Source of the DNA: Candidatus Brocadiaceae bacterium
GTDB lineage: Bacteria; Planctomycetota; Brocadiia; Brocadiales; Bathyanammoxibiaceae
Length of the DNA stretch: 12,868 nucleotides
Assembly: GCA_030018855.1 (NCBI GenBank)
Contig: JASEHG010000039.1
Location: forward strand, 1-12,868
Direction of reading: 5' to 3'
Part shown: in pieces, positions 6,068 through 12,868 of the stretch
Position numbering within the stretch: position 1 is the stretch's first letter
How the letters are laid out: each line of letters starts with the position of its first letter
Notes under the pieces: model-generated
Database searches by the model: none
What the model was told of the DNA's origin: nothing
Seen by the model: only the letters and a program-made list of their open reading frames with translations
Program-made: the position numbers and the translations under genes

Positions 6068-9004
6068 CTAACTCCCTACTGCCCGAGTCCGCCTCAGGCG
6101 GACAGGACCTGCCCCTATGGTAGATAAAGGGGACTGCCAGGCCTCCTTCAGGCTGTAAATGCCTTCATGGATTAGCGTCCTGCCGTGCCTATCCTTGATA
6201 ACAAATACAGGCTCCTTTTTCACCCTGCCCAAAAGACCGTAAGGGATACCCTTTAAGGCCTTTTCAAAGGCCCCCACCATCTGGGGCCTCACCTCTACCA
6301 GGAAACGGGAGTTGGACTCGGAGAAGAGCCGGGTATCCTCTCCCTTAATGTCCCCCTCTATAGGAACCGCTCCAAGACCCAACTCCATACCTAAGCCACC
6401 TGCAAAGCTCATCTCGGCGGCGGCCACCGCCAGCCCCCCTTCCGAACAGTCATGACAGGCCCTCACCAGGCCCTTTCTGACAGCCCTGGAGAGGGCCTCC
6501 ATGGTCTTCCTCGCCCAATGGGCGTCTACCCTTGGCACACTGTTACCAATATGGCCATGGATGGAGTAGTAGTGCGAGCCGCCCAGTTCTTCTTTAGTCA
6601 GCCCTACGATGTATATTAGGTTGCCGGGTTCTTTAGCGTCCATAGAGACCGCCCTCCCTACGTCCTCCATTACCGCCAGGGCGGAGATAAGGAGGGTAGG
6701 AGGTATGTTTATAGCGGTATCACCCCTGCGGAACTCGTTGTTAAGGCTGTCCTTGCCTGAGATGAAGGGGGTGCCGAAATAAAGGGCCATGTGGTAACAG
6801 GCCAGTGCCGCCCTGACCAAGGCGCCTAATTGGTCTGGCAGGTCCGTATTGCCCCATGAGAAGTTGTCCAGCAGGGCTACCCTGCTGAGGTCGCCCCCCA
6901 CGGAGATTATCTGTCTGAGGGCCTCGTCTATGGCAGAGGCCGCCATGTGATAAGGGTCTATGTCTCCATACTTGGGGTTCATGCCACAGGAGACTATTAT
7001 GCCTTTACGGGAACCCAGGACGGGGGTCACTATGCAGGCATCTCCTGGGCCATCATTGGCCACCCCTTGCAGGGGCTTAAGTACACAGCCTCCTTGTACC
7101 TCATGGTCATACTGTCTGATGACCCACTCCTTGCTGCACACGTTCCAGGAGGAGAGGATTCTCTTAAGGTCTACGGTGTAATCCCTCTTTCTGGGAAGGT
7201 CGGGTTCAGTGTGTTGGGGTTGGGTCCAGTGGGCCTTTTTAAGGGGGCGAGGGAGGCCCTTGTGGAGGAAGTCCATCTCCAGCCCTCCCACCTCGTGTCC
7301 CTGATACATGAGGTGGAGTCTTTTGTCACGGGTGAACCTGCCAATCACGGTGGCCTCTACGCTTTCTGAACGGAAGAGGTTTACGATTTCCTCTATGCGC
7401 TTTGGAGGCACGGCCAGTACCATCCTCTCTTGTGCCTCTGAGAGCCATATCTCCCAGTAGGAAAGGCCGCTGTATTTGAGTGGTACCTTTTCCAGGTCTA
7501 CCTCCGCCCCGGTGTCCTTCCCCATCTCCCCCACCGCAGAGGATAGCCCGCCAGCCCCACAGTCAGTAATGGAGTGATACAGGTTTCTGTCCCTTGCCAC
7601 CAGTAGGAGGTCCAGGAGTTTCTTCTCCGTTATAGGGTTACCAATCTGTACGGCGCCCCCTGAGAGCACCTCCGAGTCCTCCGTGAGCTGAGCAGAGGAG
7701 AAGGTGGCCCCGTGGAGTCCATCACGACCCGTCCTGCCCCCCACCAAAAGGATGGCGTCCCCAGGCACTACCTTCTTTTTACACCGATTCCTGGGTATAA
7801 GTCCCACCGTGCCGCAGAAGACCAGGGGGTTGGCCACATAGCGGTCATCAAAGTATATGGCCCCATTGACGGTGGGTATACCCATGCGGTTGCCGTAATC
7901 TCTCACGCCCTGTACGACACCCTTAAAGACCCTCCTCGGGTGGAGCACCCCTTTAGGTAGGTGGCTATAGGGAAGGTCTGGACGTGCGAAACAAAAGACG
8001 TCTGTATTGAGGATGGGCCTGGCCCCAAGCCCACAGCCCAGTATGTCACGGATTACCCCCCCCAGCCCCGTGCTGGCCCCACCATAGGGCTCCAGGGCAG
8101 AGGGGTGATTGTGGGTCTCCACCTTGAAGCAAATGCCATAATCCCCGTCAAATTCTATAATACCGGCATTATCCTGGAAGACGCTCACACACCAGGGCTT
8201 CCTGAGCTCCCTGGTGGCCCTCATGATGGTGTTGCCCAGGAGGTTATCTATCATCTCCCCATGGTACTCAATGTGGCCCTTGAGGGTCTTGTGCATACAG
8301 TGTTCCGACCACGTCTGGGCCAGGGTCTCCAGCTCTGCGTCCGTCGGCTCCCTGCCTATCCGTTGATAGTAACGTTGAATGGCCTGCATCTCCTCAAGAC
8401 TGAGTGACAACTGCCTCTGCCTGCTAATCTCCAGGAGTCTCTCCTGGCTGGCCTCCCTTAAGGGAATACTCACCTTATGGAAGTTATAGGCAGAAGGTTT
8501 TCTTTCGTGGGGGACACTATCCGTCTCAATGAAGACGTCTTCAATAGTATTATTGGCCAGTATCTTATTGGCGATAGTCTCAAGTTCTTCCCTGTTGAGT
8601 TTGCCACGGATGAGGTACTTCCTGGCCCTCTTCACCCACTCCACCTTGAGGCCCATGTCTGCTATCCCCTGGAGGGTGGTGGCCTCCACGGGGTCCATTA
8701 CCCCTGGTTTCTTGACTACCTCAACGGTGTGGTACTGTCCCTTCGCTACGCTCAAGGGCAAGGGCCTTTTACCCCTCTGGAGGTGGGAATTGTAGGCAAA
8801 GTCCTGCACGATGGTATCGGCCAGGAGTTCCGAACCTATCTTTTCTAATTGCTCCCCAGAGAGTCTCCCTTCCAGGAGATATACCTCCACCACCCTGACC
8901 TCTCTAGCCCCTTTGGCGCCCAGGGCATGTATCTCCGAGAGGACGGTCTCCCCCAGGCGGTCTGGAAGTTTTTCTTTTTGAAAGACCTCAATCCTGACTG
9001 GCAT
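6068..9004 (-). CDS. purL: FGAM synthase PurL, large form with N-terminal PurS-like domains
   Basis: With PurQ it converts FGAR, ATP and glutamine-derived ammonia to FGAM. The 978 residues exceed small PurL (about 740) because the N-terminus carries two PurS-like units: residues 1-75, and 91-162 with the typical KPGVMDP and ILANNTIED motifs. The linker between them (about 81-91, PLPLSVAKGQY) is encoded by a repeat element also found in purQ. The catalytic core begins near 200: WSEHC at 232-236, KVETHNHPSALEPYGGASTG at 294-313, later GGRTGRDGLHGA, DCGAGGL and SGKDSLNNEF. No glutaminase domain is present; purQ supplies it. The last 15 residues (964-978, GAGPVRLRRTRAVGS) are encoded by a palindromic repeat and look acquired. 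The start is the ATG at 9004, just before conserved sequence; no clear Shine-Dalgarno is seen. tyrA ends 47 bases upstream. Confidence 0.96.
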   Translation of the reverse strand: MPVRIEVFQKEKLPDRLGETVLSEIHALGAKGAREVRVVEVYLLEGRLSGEQLEKIGSELLADTIVQDFAYNSHLQRGKRPLPLSVAKGQYHTVEVVKKPGVMDPVEATTLQGIADMGLKVEWVKRARKYLIRGKLNREELETIANKILANNTIEDVFIETDSVPHERKPSAYNFHKVSIPLREASQERLLEISRQRQLSLSLEEMQAIQRYYQRIGREPTDAELETLAQTWSEHCMHKTLKGHIEYHGEMIDNLLGNTIMRATRELRKPWCVSVFQDNAGIIEFDGDYGICFKVETHNHPSALEPYGGASTGLGGVIRDILGCGLGARPILNTDVFCFARPDLPYSHLPKGVLHPRRVFKGVVQGVRDYGNRMGIPTVNGAIYFDDRYVANPLVFCGTVGLIPRNRCKKKVVPGDAILLVGGRTGRDGLHGATFSSAQLTEDSEVLSGGAVQIGNPITEKKLLDLLLVARDRNLYHSITDCGAGGLSSAVGEMGKDTGAEVDLEKVPLKYSGLSYWEIWLSEAQERMVLAVPPKRIEEIVNLFRSESVEATVIGRFTRDKRLHLMYQGHEVGGLEMDFLHKGLPRPLKKAHWTQPQHTEPDLPRKRDYTVDLKRILSSWNVCSKEWVIRQYDHEVQGGCVLKPLQGVANDGPGDACIVTPVLGSRKGIIVSCGMNPKYGDIDPYHMAASAIDEALRQIISVGGDLSRVALLDNFSWGNTDLPDQLGALVRAALACYHMALYFGTPFISGKDSLNNEFRRGDTAINIPPTLLISALAVMEDVGRAVSMDAKEPGNLIYIVGLTKEELGGSHYYSIHGHIGNSVPRVDAHWARKTMEALSRAVRKGLVRACHDCSEGGLAVAAAEMSFAGGLGMELGLGAVPIEGDIKGEDTRLFSESNSRFLVEVRPQMVGAFEKALKGIPYGLLGRVKKEPVFVIKDRHGRTLIHEGIYSLKEAWQSPLSTIGAGPVRLRRTRAVGS
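6087..6116. repeat. Palindrome copy 4, forming the PurL C-terminal tail
   Basis: The perfect palindrome TCCGCCTCAGGCGGA (6088-6102) with flank AGGACCTGCCCCT lies inside purL just before its stop codon. It is translated as GPVRLRRT within the tail. It matches the intergenic copy at 3023-3052 at 28 of 30 bases. Confidence 0.85.
8731..8762. repeat. Coding-embedded element shared with purQ (purL copy)
   Basis: Imperfect palindrome with CCCTT and AAGGG ends (8739-8758) plus flank GTACTGT. It matches purQ 3529-3560 at 26 of 32 bases. In purL it encodes PLSVAKGQY (residues 83-91), in the linker between the two PurS-like units. The element's first base is codon position 1 here and codon position 3 in purQ. 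Confidence 0.7.
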
Positions 9005-9019
9005 AGGTCTTAGAAAGAC

Positions 9020-9057
9020 TTAAAGGTTCAAAGGTTTAAAGGTTTAAAAGCTCAAAG
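9020..9057. repeat. 8-base tandem array between tyrA and purL
   Basis: Units TTAAAGG, TTCAAAGG, TTTAAAGG, TTTAAAAG and CTCAAAG follow one another, fill most of the 47-base gap between tyrA and purL, and run into the tyrA stop codon. The unit resembles the GTTTAAGG units at 4072-4103. Confidence 0.65.
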
Positions 9058-9942
9058 ACTGTCCCGGCGGTCCTTGGCCCTCTTGAGCCTTGTAAAAAGC
9101 TGTCTGGAATCCCTTTCCTGGAGCACCCTTTTAATCAGGGCCAGCTCCTTCTGAAAATCCGTAATAGCCTCCAGAAGTGCCTCCCTATTCTGGAGGAGGA
9201 TGTCCCGCCATAGAGACGGGTCGCTGGAGGCAATCCTGGTGACGTCCCTGAACCCCCTGGCAGTGAAGGCCAGTTGGCCAGGCCGAAGGGTATTCACCAG
9301 GGAGGTGGCCACCAGTTGGGGGAGGTGACTTATAAAGGCTATTATCAAATCATGTCCCTCTGGTGATAAGAACTTGACCTTTGCCCCAAGGGCCTCCCAC
9401 ATACTTTTCACTATACCTCTGGAGCGACTATCTCTCCCTGCAGGGGTAAGGATACAAGTGGCCCCTTGAAAGAGGTCCGGACGGGCGGCCGCAATCCCCC
9501 TTTGCTCAGAGCCTGCCAGGGGATGGCCTCCTATAAATCCCACACCCTTGGTTAGAGTCTTGCTACCTTCAATTATGGCCCGTATTTGCTCTACGATGTG
9601 CTCCTTCGTACTGCCTACATCAGTAAGGACAGAGCCTGCCTTCATCCACGGTAGCATCTTCTCTGCAATCTCAGGGATAAGTTTCACCGAGGTGCAGAGG
9701 ACTACCATATCGGCCTCCCTAACACCTTCCTTCAGGTCTTTGGTGGCGTGGTCTACGGCGTGCATCTCCAGGGCCTTTTTCAGGGAGGCATCTCTGTGTC
9801 CAACACCAATAACCCACCTTGCCAGCTTACGCCCCTTTAGTCCCATACCAATAGAGCCGCCTATGAGACCGGGGCCAACAATAGATACTATTCCCAGGCT
9901 ACCTTGTTTTTGCATTTGGGTTTGTGGCAGGGCCACTCCCAC
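9052..9942 (-). CDS. tyrA: Prephenate dehydrogenase
   Basis: Oxidatively decarboxylates prephenate (or arogenate) with NAD(P)+ on the way to tyrosine. The Rossmann motif VGPGLIGGS is at residues 22-30. DVGSTK (108-113), GGHPLAGSEQRG (138-149) and SHLPQ (205-209, with the likely catalytic histidine) are all present, as is GFRDVTRIASSDPSLWRDI (230-248) of the helical dimer domain. There is no ACT domain; the protein ends at 296. The frame opens with a GTG at 9942, but the first nine or so residues are not conserved and an ATG at 9915 (MQKQGSLGIVSIVG) is an equally good start. No convincing Shine-Dalgarno is seen for either. It is the first gene of the leftward block; a promoter candidate lies at 10084-10111. 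Its place beside purine genes has no obvious metabolic reason. Confidence 0.93.
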   Translation of the reverse strand: MGVALPQTQMQKQGSLGIVSIVGPGLIGGSIGMGLKGRKLARWVIGVGHRDASLKKALEMHAVDHATKDLKEGVREADMVVLCTSVKLIPEIAEKMLPWMKAGSVLTDVGSTKEHIVEQIRAIIEGSKTLTKGVGFIGGHPLAGSEQRGIAAARPDLFQGATCILTPAGRDSRSRGIVKSMWEALGAKVKFLSPEGHDLIIAFISHLPQLVATSLVNTLRPGQLAFTARGFRDVTRIASSDPSLWRDILLQNREALLEAITDFQKELALIKRVLQERDSRQLFTRLKRAKDRRDSL

Positions 9943-9952
9943 CGGTGTATGG

Positions 9953-10001
9953 ACTTTAGACTACAGACTATGGACTATAGACTTTAGACCCTAGACCTTG
10001 G
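9953..10001. repeat. 7-base tandem array upstream of tyrA
   Basis: Seven consecutive 7-base units: ACTTTAG, ACTACAG, ACTATGG, ACTATAG, ACTTTAG, ACCCTAG, ACCTTGG. It begins 10 bases upstream of the tyrA GTG, so it would lie in the transcript leader. The echo at 10011-10036 is partly its reverse complement, so a long imperfect hairpin is possible. Confidence 0.75.
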
Positions 10002-10083
10002 GGAAAGAAGTCTAATGTCCATAGTTTACAGTCCATGACAGTGGCAGGCCCCACCCCTGACGATATGCTACAGAACAAAATTC

Positions 10084-10111
10084 ATTATAGGAAAAGTCCT
10101 GAAAGTTACAA
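10084..10111 (-). promoter_or_regulatory. Candidate promoter for the tyrA-purL-fhs block
   Basis: On the minus strand, TTGTAA (10106-10111) is followed after 16 bases by a perfect TATAAT (10084-10089). Transcription would start near 10077 with a leader of about 135 bases running through the 7-base array. Confidence 0.5.
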
Positions 10112-10254
10112 TATTTAGGAGATTTTGTCAACGATTTTCCATTGGCACCATGTTATAGGGAGTAAGGGCACCGTGCATCGTAACCTATACCACCTACTGA
10201 CTTCTTCCAACCGTTCTCACCCATTTAGCTGAAGATTCACGCCAACCTTTATCC

Positions 10255-10284
10255 TTGACATAGTAGCTGATGCTTTGATACAAT
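10255..10284 (+). promoter_or_regulatory. Candidate promoter for Re-citrate synthase and sucC
   Basis: A perfect TTGACA (10255-10260) and TACAAT (10279-10284) are 18 bases apart. The start would be near 10291, leaving a leader of about 90 bases before the ATG at 10380. Confidence 0.6.
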
Positions 10285-10311
10285 AAAATACATAAATTTT
10301 ATCCTTCCCAG

Positions 10312-10326
10312 TATGCCTGAGGCGGT
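10312..10326. repeat. Degenerate palindrome copy 5
   Basis: TATGCCTGAGGCGGT matches the family core at 12 of 15 bases. One arm has decayed, so it would no longer form a full stem. It lies in the leader of the Re-citrate synthase gene. Confidence 0.5.
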
Positions 10327-10379
10327 TCAGGTAGGGCCAATTTAAGTCTTTGTGTCTACGCACCTTGAGGAGTTAAGAA

Positions 10380-11780
10380 ATGTTACGTTTTGACAAACGC
10401 AGACGGAGCCTGGAGCAGGACGACTATACATTTGAACTCCAGGATGTAAAAGAGCCTAACCTTTATAGAGATATGTTCTCCTATGGGCAGGTACCCAAGA
10501 TACCTTTTAACTACCGCCTCAGCCCTATGGACCCCCCAGAGGACATATGGATTACCGATACCACCTTCAGGGACGGACAGCAGTCAAGACCCCCCTTCAC
10601 CGTAAAACAGATTGTTGACCTATACGACCTCCTCCACCAGTTAGGGGGAAAACAGGGGCTTATCAGGCAGTGCGAATTCTTCCTCTACACAGACAAGGAT
10701 AAAGAGGCCGTGGTCAAATGCTTGGAGAGGGGGTATAAATATCCAGAGGTCACTGGCTGGATCAGGGCCAACAAGAAGGATTTTAAGCTGGTAAAGGAAA
10801 TGGGGCTAAAGGAGACAGGCATCCTCACCTCCGCCTCTGATTACCACATCTTCCTCAAACTAGGCAAGACCAGACGACAGGCCATGGAGGACTATCTGGA
10901 CATCGTAAGGGCGGCGCTGGAAGAGGGCATTACCCCTCGTTGTCATTTTGAAGACATTACCAGGGCCGACTTTTATGGATTTGTAGTCCCCTTTGCCCAG
11001 GAACTCATGAAGCTCTCGGAGAAGAGTAAGATACCCGTAAAGATACGTTGCTGTGACACTATGGGTTATGGCGTTGGCTACCCTGGGGCCATGCTCCCCA
11101 GGAGCGTGGCGGGTATCGTCTACGGACTCAGCCATTTTGCCAAAGTGCCCCCAGAGAATCTAGAATGGCATGGGCACAATGACTTTTATCGGGCGGTAGC
11201 CAATGCTACCACAGCCTGGCTCTACGGTTGTAGTGGGGCTAACGGTACCCTCCTGGGTATCGGGGAGCGCACGGGAAATACACCCCTAGAGGCATTGGTC
11301 ATTGAATATATGTCCTTGAGGGGTGATGACAGCGTTGATACTACCTTAATTACCGATATAGCCAATTACTTCAGGAAAGAGATAGGTCACCATATCCCAT
11401 CCAATCAACCCCTGGTGGGCGCTCACTTTAACGTCACCCTTGCAGGGATACACCTGGACGGTCTCCTCAAGAATGAGGAGATATATAACATCTTTGATAC
11501 CAGAAAACTGCTCAAGATACCCCCGGGGGTGGCGGTTAATGATAAATCTGGGGTAGCTGGTATCCTTCACTGGATAAAGGTTAACCTTGATGTCACGAAG
11601 GGTGATTTAACCAAGTCCCATCCCGGCATTGCAAAGATTAAAGATTGGGTGGTGGAACAGTACGCCAAAGGCAGAGTCACGACCATATCTGACGAAGAGA
11701 TGATGGAGCAGACCAGGAAGCACATACCCGAACTCTTTGAGCTTCCCCAGGAGGCCGTAGAGAGCCTTGAGACTGCATGA
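10380..11780 (+). CDS. Re-type citrate synthase (DRE-TIM, isopropylmalate/homocitrate synthase-like)
   Basis: Condenses oxaloacetate and acetyl-CoA to citrate with Re-face stereochemistry, replacing the ordinary Si enzyme in some anaerobes; the first was shown in Clostridium kluyveri. It belongs to the metal-dependent DRE-TIM fold shared with LeuA and homocitrate synthase. Motifs are DTTFRDGQQ (60-68), RQCEFFLY (96-103), PEVTGWIRANK (122-132), PRCHFEDITRAD (186-197), WHGHNDF with the metal histidines (263-269) and GIGERTGNTPLEAL (293-306). The N-terminal EPNLYRD...VPKIPF segment, RDGQQ-RPP and the length of 466 fit Re-citrate synthases better than LeuA, and the LeuA regulatory domain is absent. 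The ATG at 10380 has GAGGAG (10367-10372) 7 bases upstream. It overlaps sucC, which supports a TCA role. An unusual homocitrate or isopropylmalate synthase cannot be fully excluded from sequence alone. Confidence 0.87.
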   Translation: MLRFDKRRRSLEQDDYTFELQDVKEPNLYRDMFSYGQVPKIPFNYRLSPMDPPEDIWITDTTFRDGQQSRPPFTVKQIVDLYDLLHQLGGKQGLIRQCEFFLYTDKDKEAVVKCLERGYKYPEVTGWIRANKKDFKLVKEMGLKETGILTSASDYHIFLKLGKTRRQAMEDYLDIVRAALEEGITPRCHFEDITRADFYGFVVPFAQELMKLSEKSKIPVKIRCCDTMGYGVGYPGAMLPRSVAGIVYGLSHFAKVPPENLEWHGHNDFYRAVANATTAWLYGCSGANGTLLGIGERTGNTPLEALVIEYMSLRGDDSVDTTLITDIANYFRKEIGHHIPSNQPLVGAHFNVTLAGIHLDGLLKNEEIYNIFDTRKLLKIPPGVAVNDKSGVAGILHWIKVNLDVTKGDLTKSHPGIAKIKDWVVEQYAKGRVTTISDEEMMEQTRKHIPELFELPQEAVESLETA

Positions 11781-12868
11781 ATACCAGGCCAGGGAGATAC
11801 TACAAGGCTACGACACCAATCTTCCCAGGAGCATTACAATTTTTAAGGCGGAGGAGGCAGAAGGGGCATTCCTCCGGCTTGCCCCCTACCAATATGCTGG
11901 GGGGACCGGCCAACCCAGTGTCATCCTTAAGGCCCAAATCCTTGCCGGTGGCAGGGGCAAAGCTGGGGGTATAAAGATAACCCATAGCCCGGCCGAGGCG
12001 AGGGACTTAACAAGGAGTCTACTGGGCTCCAGACTGGTGACACCCCAAACCACACCAGAGGGGGAAGAAGTAAAGGCCGTCCTGTTTCAGGAGGTAGTCC
12101 CCGTTGAGCGGGAGGTGTATCTGGCCTTTGTTATTGATAGACAGGGGGCTTGTCCCATGCTCGTGGGGTGTCGGGAAGGGGGCGTAGAAATAGAGGAACT
12201 GGCCAGGAAATCTCCGGAAAAGGTCTTAAAGGAACCATGGGATAGTCTATTGGGACTACTCCCCTTCCAGGCCAGGGGGATGGCCTGCTTTTTGGGCCTA
12301 TCAGGCCCCCGCCTCACAGAGGCCACCAACTTGATATTAAACCTCTCCAGGGTCTTTACAGAAAAGGACCTCACGCTTCTAGAAGTTAACCCCTTGGCTA
12401 TCACCCCGGAGGGGGCTTTGTCCATATTAGACGTTAAGGCCAATTTTGATGACAACGCCTTCTTCCGCCACCCAGGAATGGCAGCCCTACGGCCCAAACC
12501 GGAGGAATCCCTGGAGTCCCTGGCCTCCAGCTTTGGCCTGAGCTATGTGGGGTTAGAGGGCGACATAGGCTGTCTGGTCAATGGGGCTGGATTGGCCATG
12601 GCCACTAATGACATCATCAGGGTCTGCGGTGGCAGGCCAGCCAACTTCCTGGACGTAGGTGGAGACGCCTCTACTGAAAGGGTCACCAGGGCCTTCAGCC
12701 TCCTGCTGAGGGACCCCAGGCTGAGGGCAGTCTTCGTCAACATCTTTGGTGGTATAACCCGCTGCGATACCATTGCCCAGGCAATCCTGTCCGCCTTAGG
12801 CGGATTAGAAGGTACGCAACTTCGGATACCTATGATAGTAAGGATGGAGGGGACTAATGCCTTAGAGG
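11767..12868 (+). CDS. sucC: Succinyl-CoA ligase (ADP-forming) beta subunit, partial at the 3' end
   Basis: The beta subunit makes ATP (or GTP) from succinyl-CoA with the alpha subunit SucD. The frame reads without a break to the window edge, 367 codons, lacking roughly the last 20-25 residues. The start is a TTG at 11767, giving MRLHEYQAREIL, the family's usual opening; AGGAGG at 11749-11754 is 12 bases upstream. It overlaps the end of the citrate synthase gene by 14 bases, so the two are probably coupled. The ATP-grasp part has GGRGKAGGIK (59-68), CREGGVEIE and LLEVNPLAIT. The ligase part has VNGAGLAMATNDI, NFLDVGGDAS and VNIFGGITRCD. Between that and PMIVRMEG the chain is about three residues longer than usual, where a palindromic repeat (12790-12804) encodes SALGG. 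sucD probably follows outside the window. Confidence 0.94.
   Translation, partial: MRLHEYQAREILQGYDTNLPRSITIFKAEEAEGAFLRLAPYQYAGGTGQPSVILKAQILAGGRGKAGGIKITHSPAEARDLTRSLLGSRLVTPQTTPEGEEVKAVLFQEVVPVEREVYLAFVIDRQGACPMLVGCREGGVEIEELARKSPEKVLKEPWDSLLGLLPFQARGMACFLGLSGPRLTEATNLILNLSRVFTEKDLTLLEVNPLAITPEGALSILDVKANFDDNAFFRHPGMAALRPKPEESLESLASSFGLSYVGLEGDIGCLVNGAGLAMATNDIIRVCGGRPANFLDVGGDASTERVTRAFSLLLRDPRLRAVFVNIFGGITRCDTIAQAILSALGGLEGTQLRIPMIVRMEGTNALE
12790..12804. repeat. Palindrome copy 6, inside sucC
   Basis: TCCGCCTTAGGCGGA is a perfect family member, read here as SALGG (residues 342-346), in a loop region near the C-terminus. It is identical to the core at 6027-6041. The reading frame differs from that used in the purL copy. 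Confidence 0.8.

Larger units (their letters stand above)
9943..10379. other. 437-base intergenic region between divergent blocks
   Basis: No coding sequence is supported here. It holds a 7-base tandem array (9953-10001), a partly inverted echo of it (10011-10036, with GTCCATAG and CAGTCCAT), one leftward and one rightward promoter candidate, and a degenerate palindrome copy near 10312. The stretch 10080-10300 is A+T-rich, as expected for a promoter region. Confidence 0.7.

Noticed and set aside
7961..8848. Long plus-strand open frames opposite purL
   Set aside because: Shadows of the purL reading frame, caused by biased codon use; no motifs or ribosome sites.
10380..11780. Annotation as LeuA (2-isopropylmalate synthase)
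   Set aside because: It has no C-terminal LeuA regulatory domain, its motifs fit Re-citrate synthase better, and its neighbour is sucC.
11777..11974. Plus-strand open frame from the ATG at 11777
   Set aside because: It is out of frame with sucC, which reads from the TTG at 11767 with clear SucC motifs.
12087..12773. Minus-strand open frames inside sucC
   Set aside because: They are antisense to a well-conserved gene and show no recognisable protein features.
1..12868. CRISPR array
   Set aside because: The repeats are short, palindromic, and dispersed or in tandem without spacers of constant length; no cas genes are present.

Overview
The window reads as a stretch of bacterial chromosome, moderately GC-rich, coding for central metabolism of an anaerobe. 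There are nine genes in two divergent blocks. No RNA genes, CRISPR arrays, transposases or phage genes were seen. The gene content is a formate-tetrahydrofolate ligase, a NuoE/NuoF pair of the hydrogenase or formate-dehydrogenase type, a MobB-like cofactor protein and a Re-type citrate synthase. This suggests an anaerobe with a Wood-Ljungdahl-type C1 pathway and a TCA branch that does not use ordinary citrate synthase. Anammox Planctomycetota (Brocadiales) would fit, but so would other anaerobic lineages; the assignment is inference and not firm.

Left block, minus strand, in transcription order from about 9942 down to 30: tyrA (prephenate dehydrogenase), purL (FGAM synthase with a double PurS-like N-terminus), fhs (formate-THF ligase), purQ (FGAM synthase glutaminase), nuoE-like, nuoF-like, and a MobB-like P-loop protein that overlaps nuoF. 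PurL and PurQ form one enzyme although fhs lies between them. Fhs makes the 10-formyl-THF used elsewhere in purine synthesis. NuoE/NuoF plus a MobB-like protein look like the NAD(H)-handling arm of a molybdenum or tungsten enzyme, possibly a formate dehydrogenase encoded left of the window.

Right block, plus strand, from 10380: a Re-citrate synthase followed by sucC (succinyl-CoA ligase beta subunit). sucC starts at a TTG inside the end of the citrate synthase gene and is cut by the window edge. A 437-base gap between the blocks (9943-10379) holds back-to-back promoter candidates and a 7-base tandem array.

The most unusual feature is the density of small repeats, some lying inside genes. One 15-base palindrome (TCCGCCTNAGGCGGA) occurs five times plus one degenerate copy; it forms part of the PurL C-terminal tail and part of SucC. 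A second, imperfect palindromic element of about 32 bases occurs in both purL and purQ at unrelated positions and in different reading frames, which is how a mobile palindromic element inserted into coding sequence would look. Degenerate 7- and 8-base tandem arrays sit at several gene ends.
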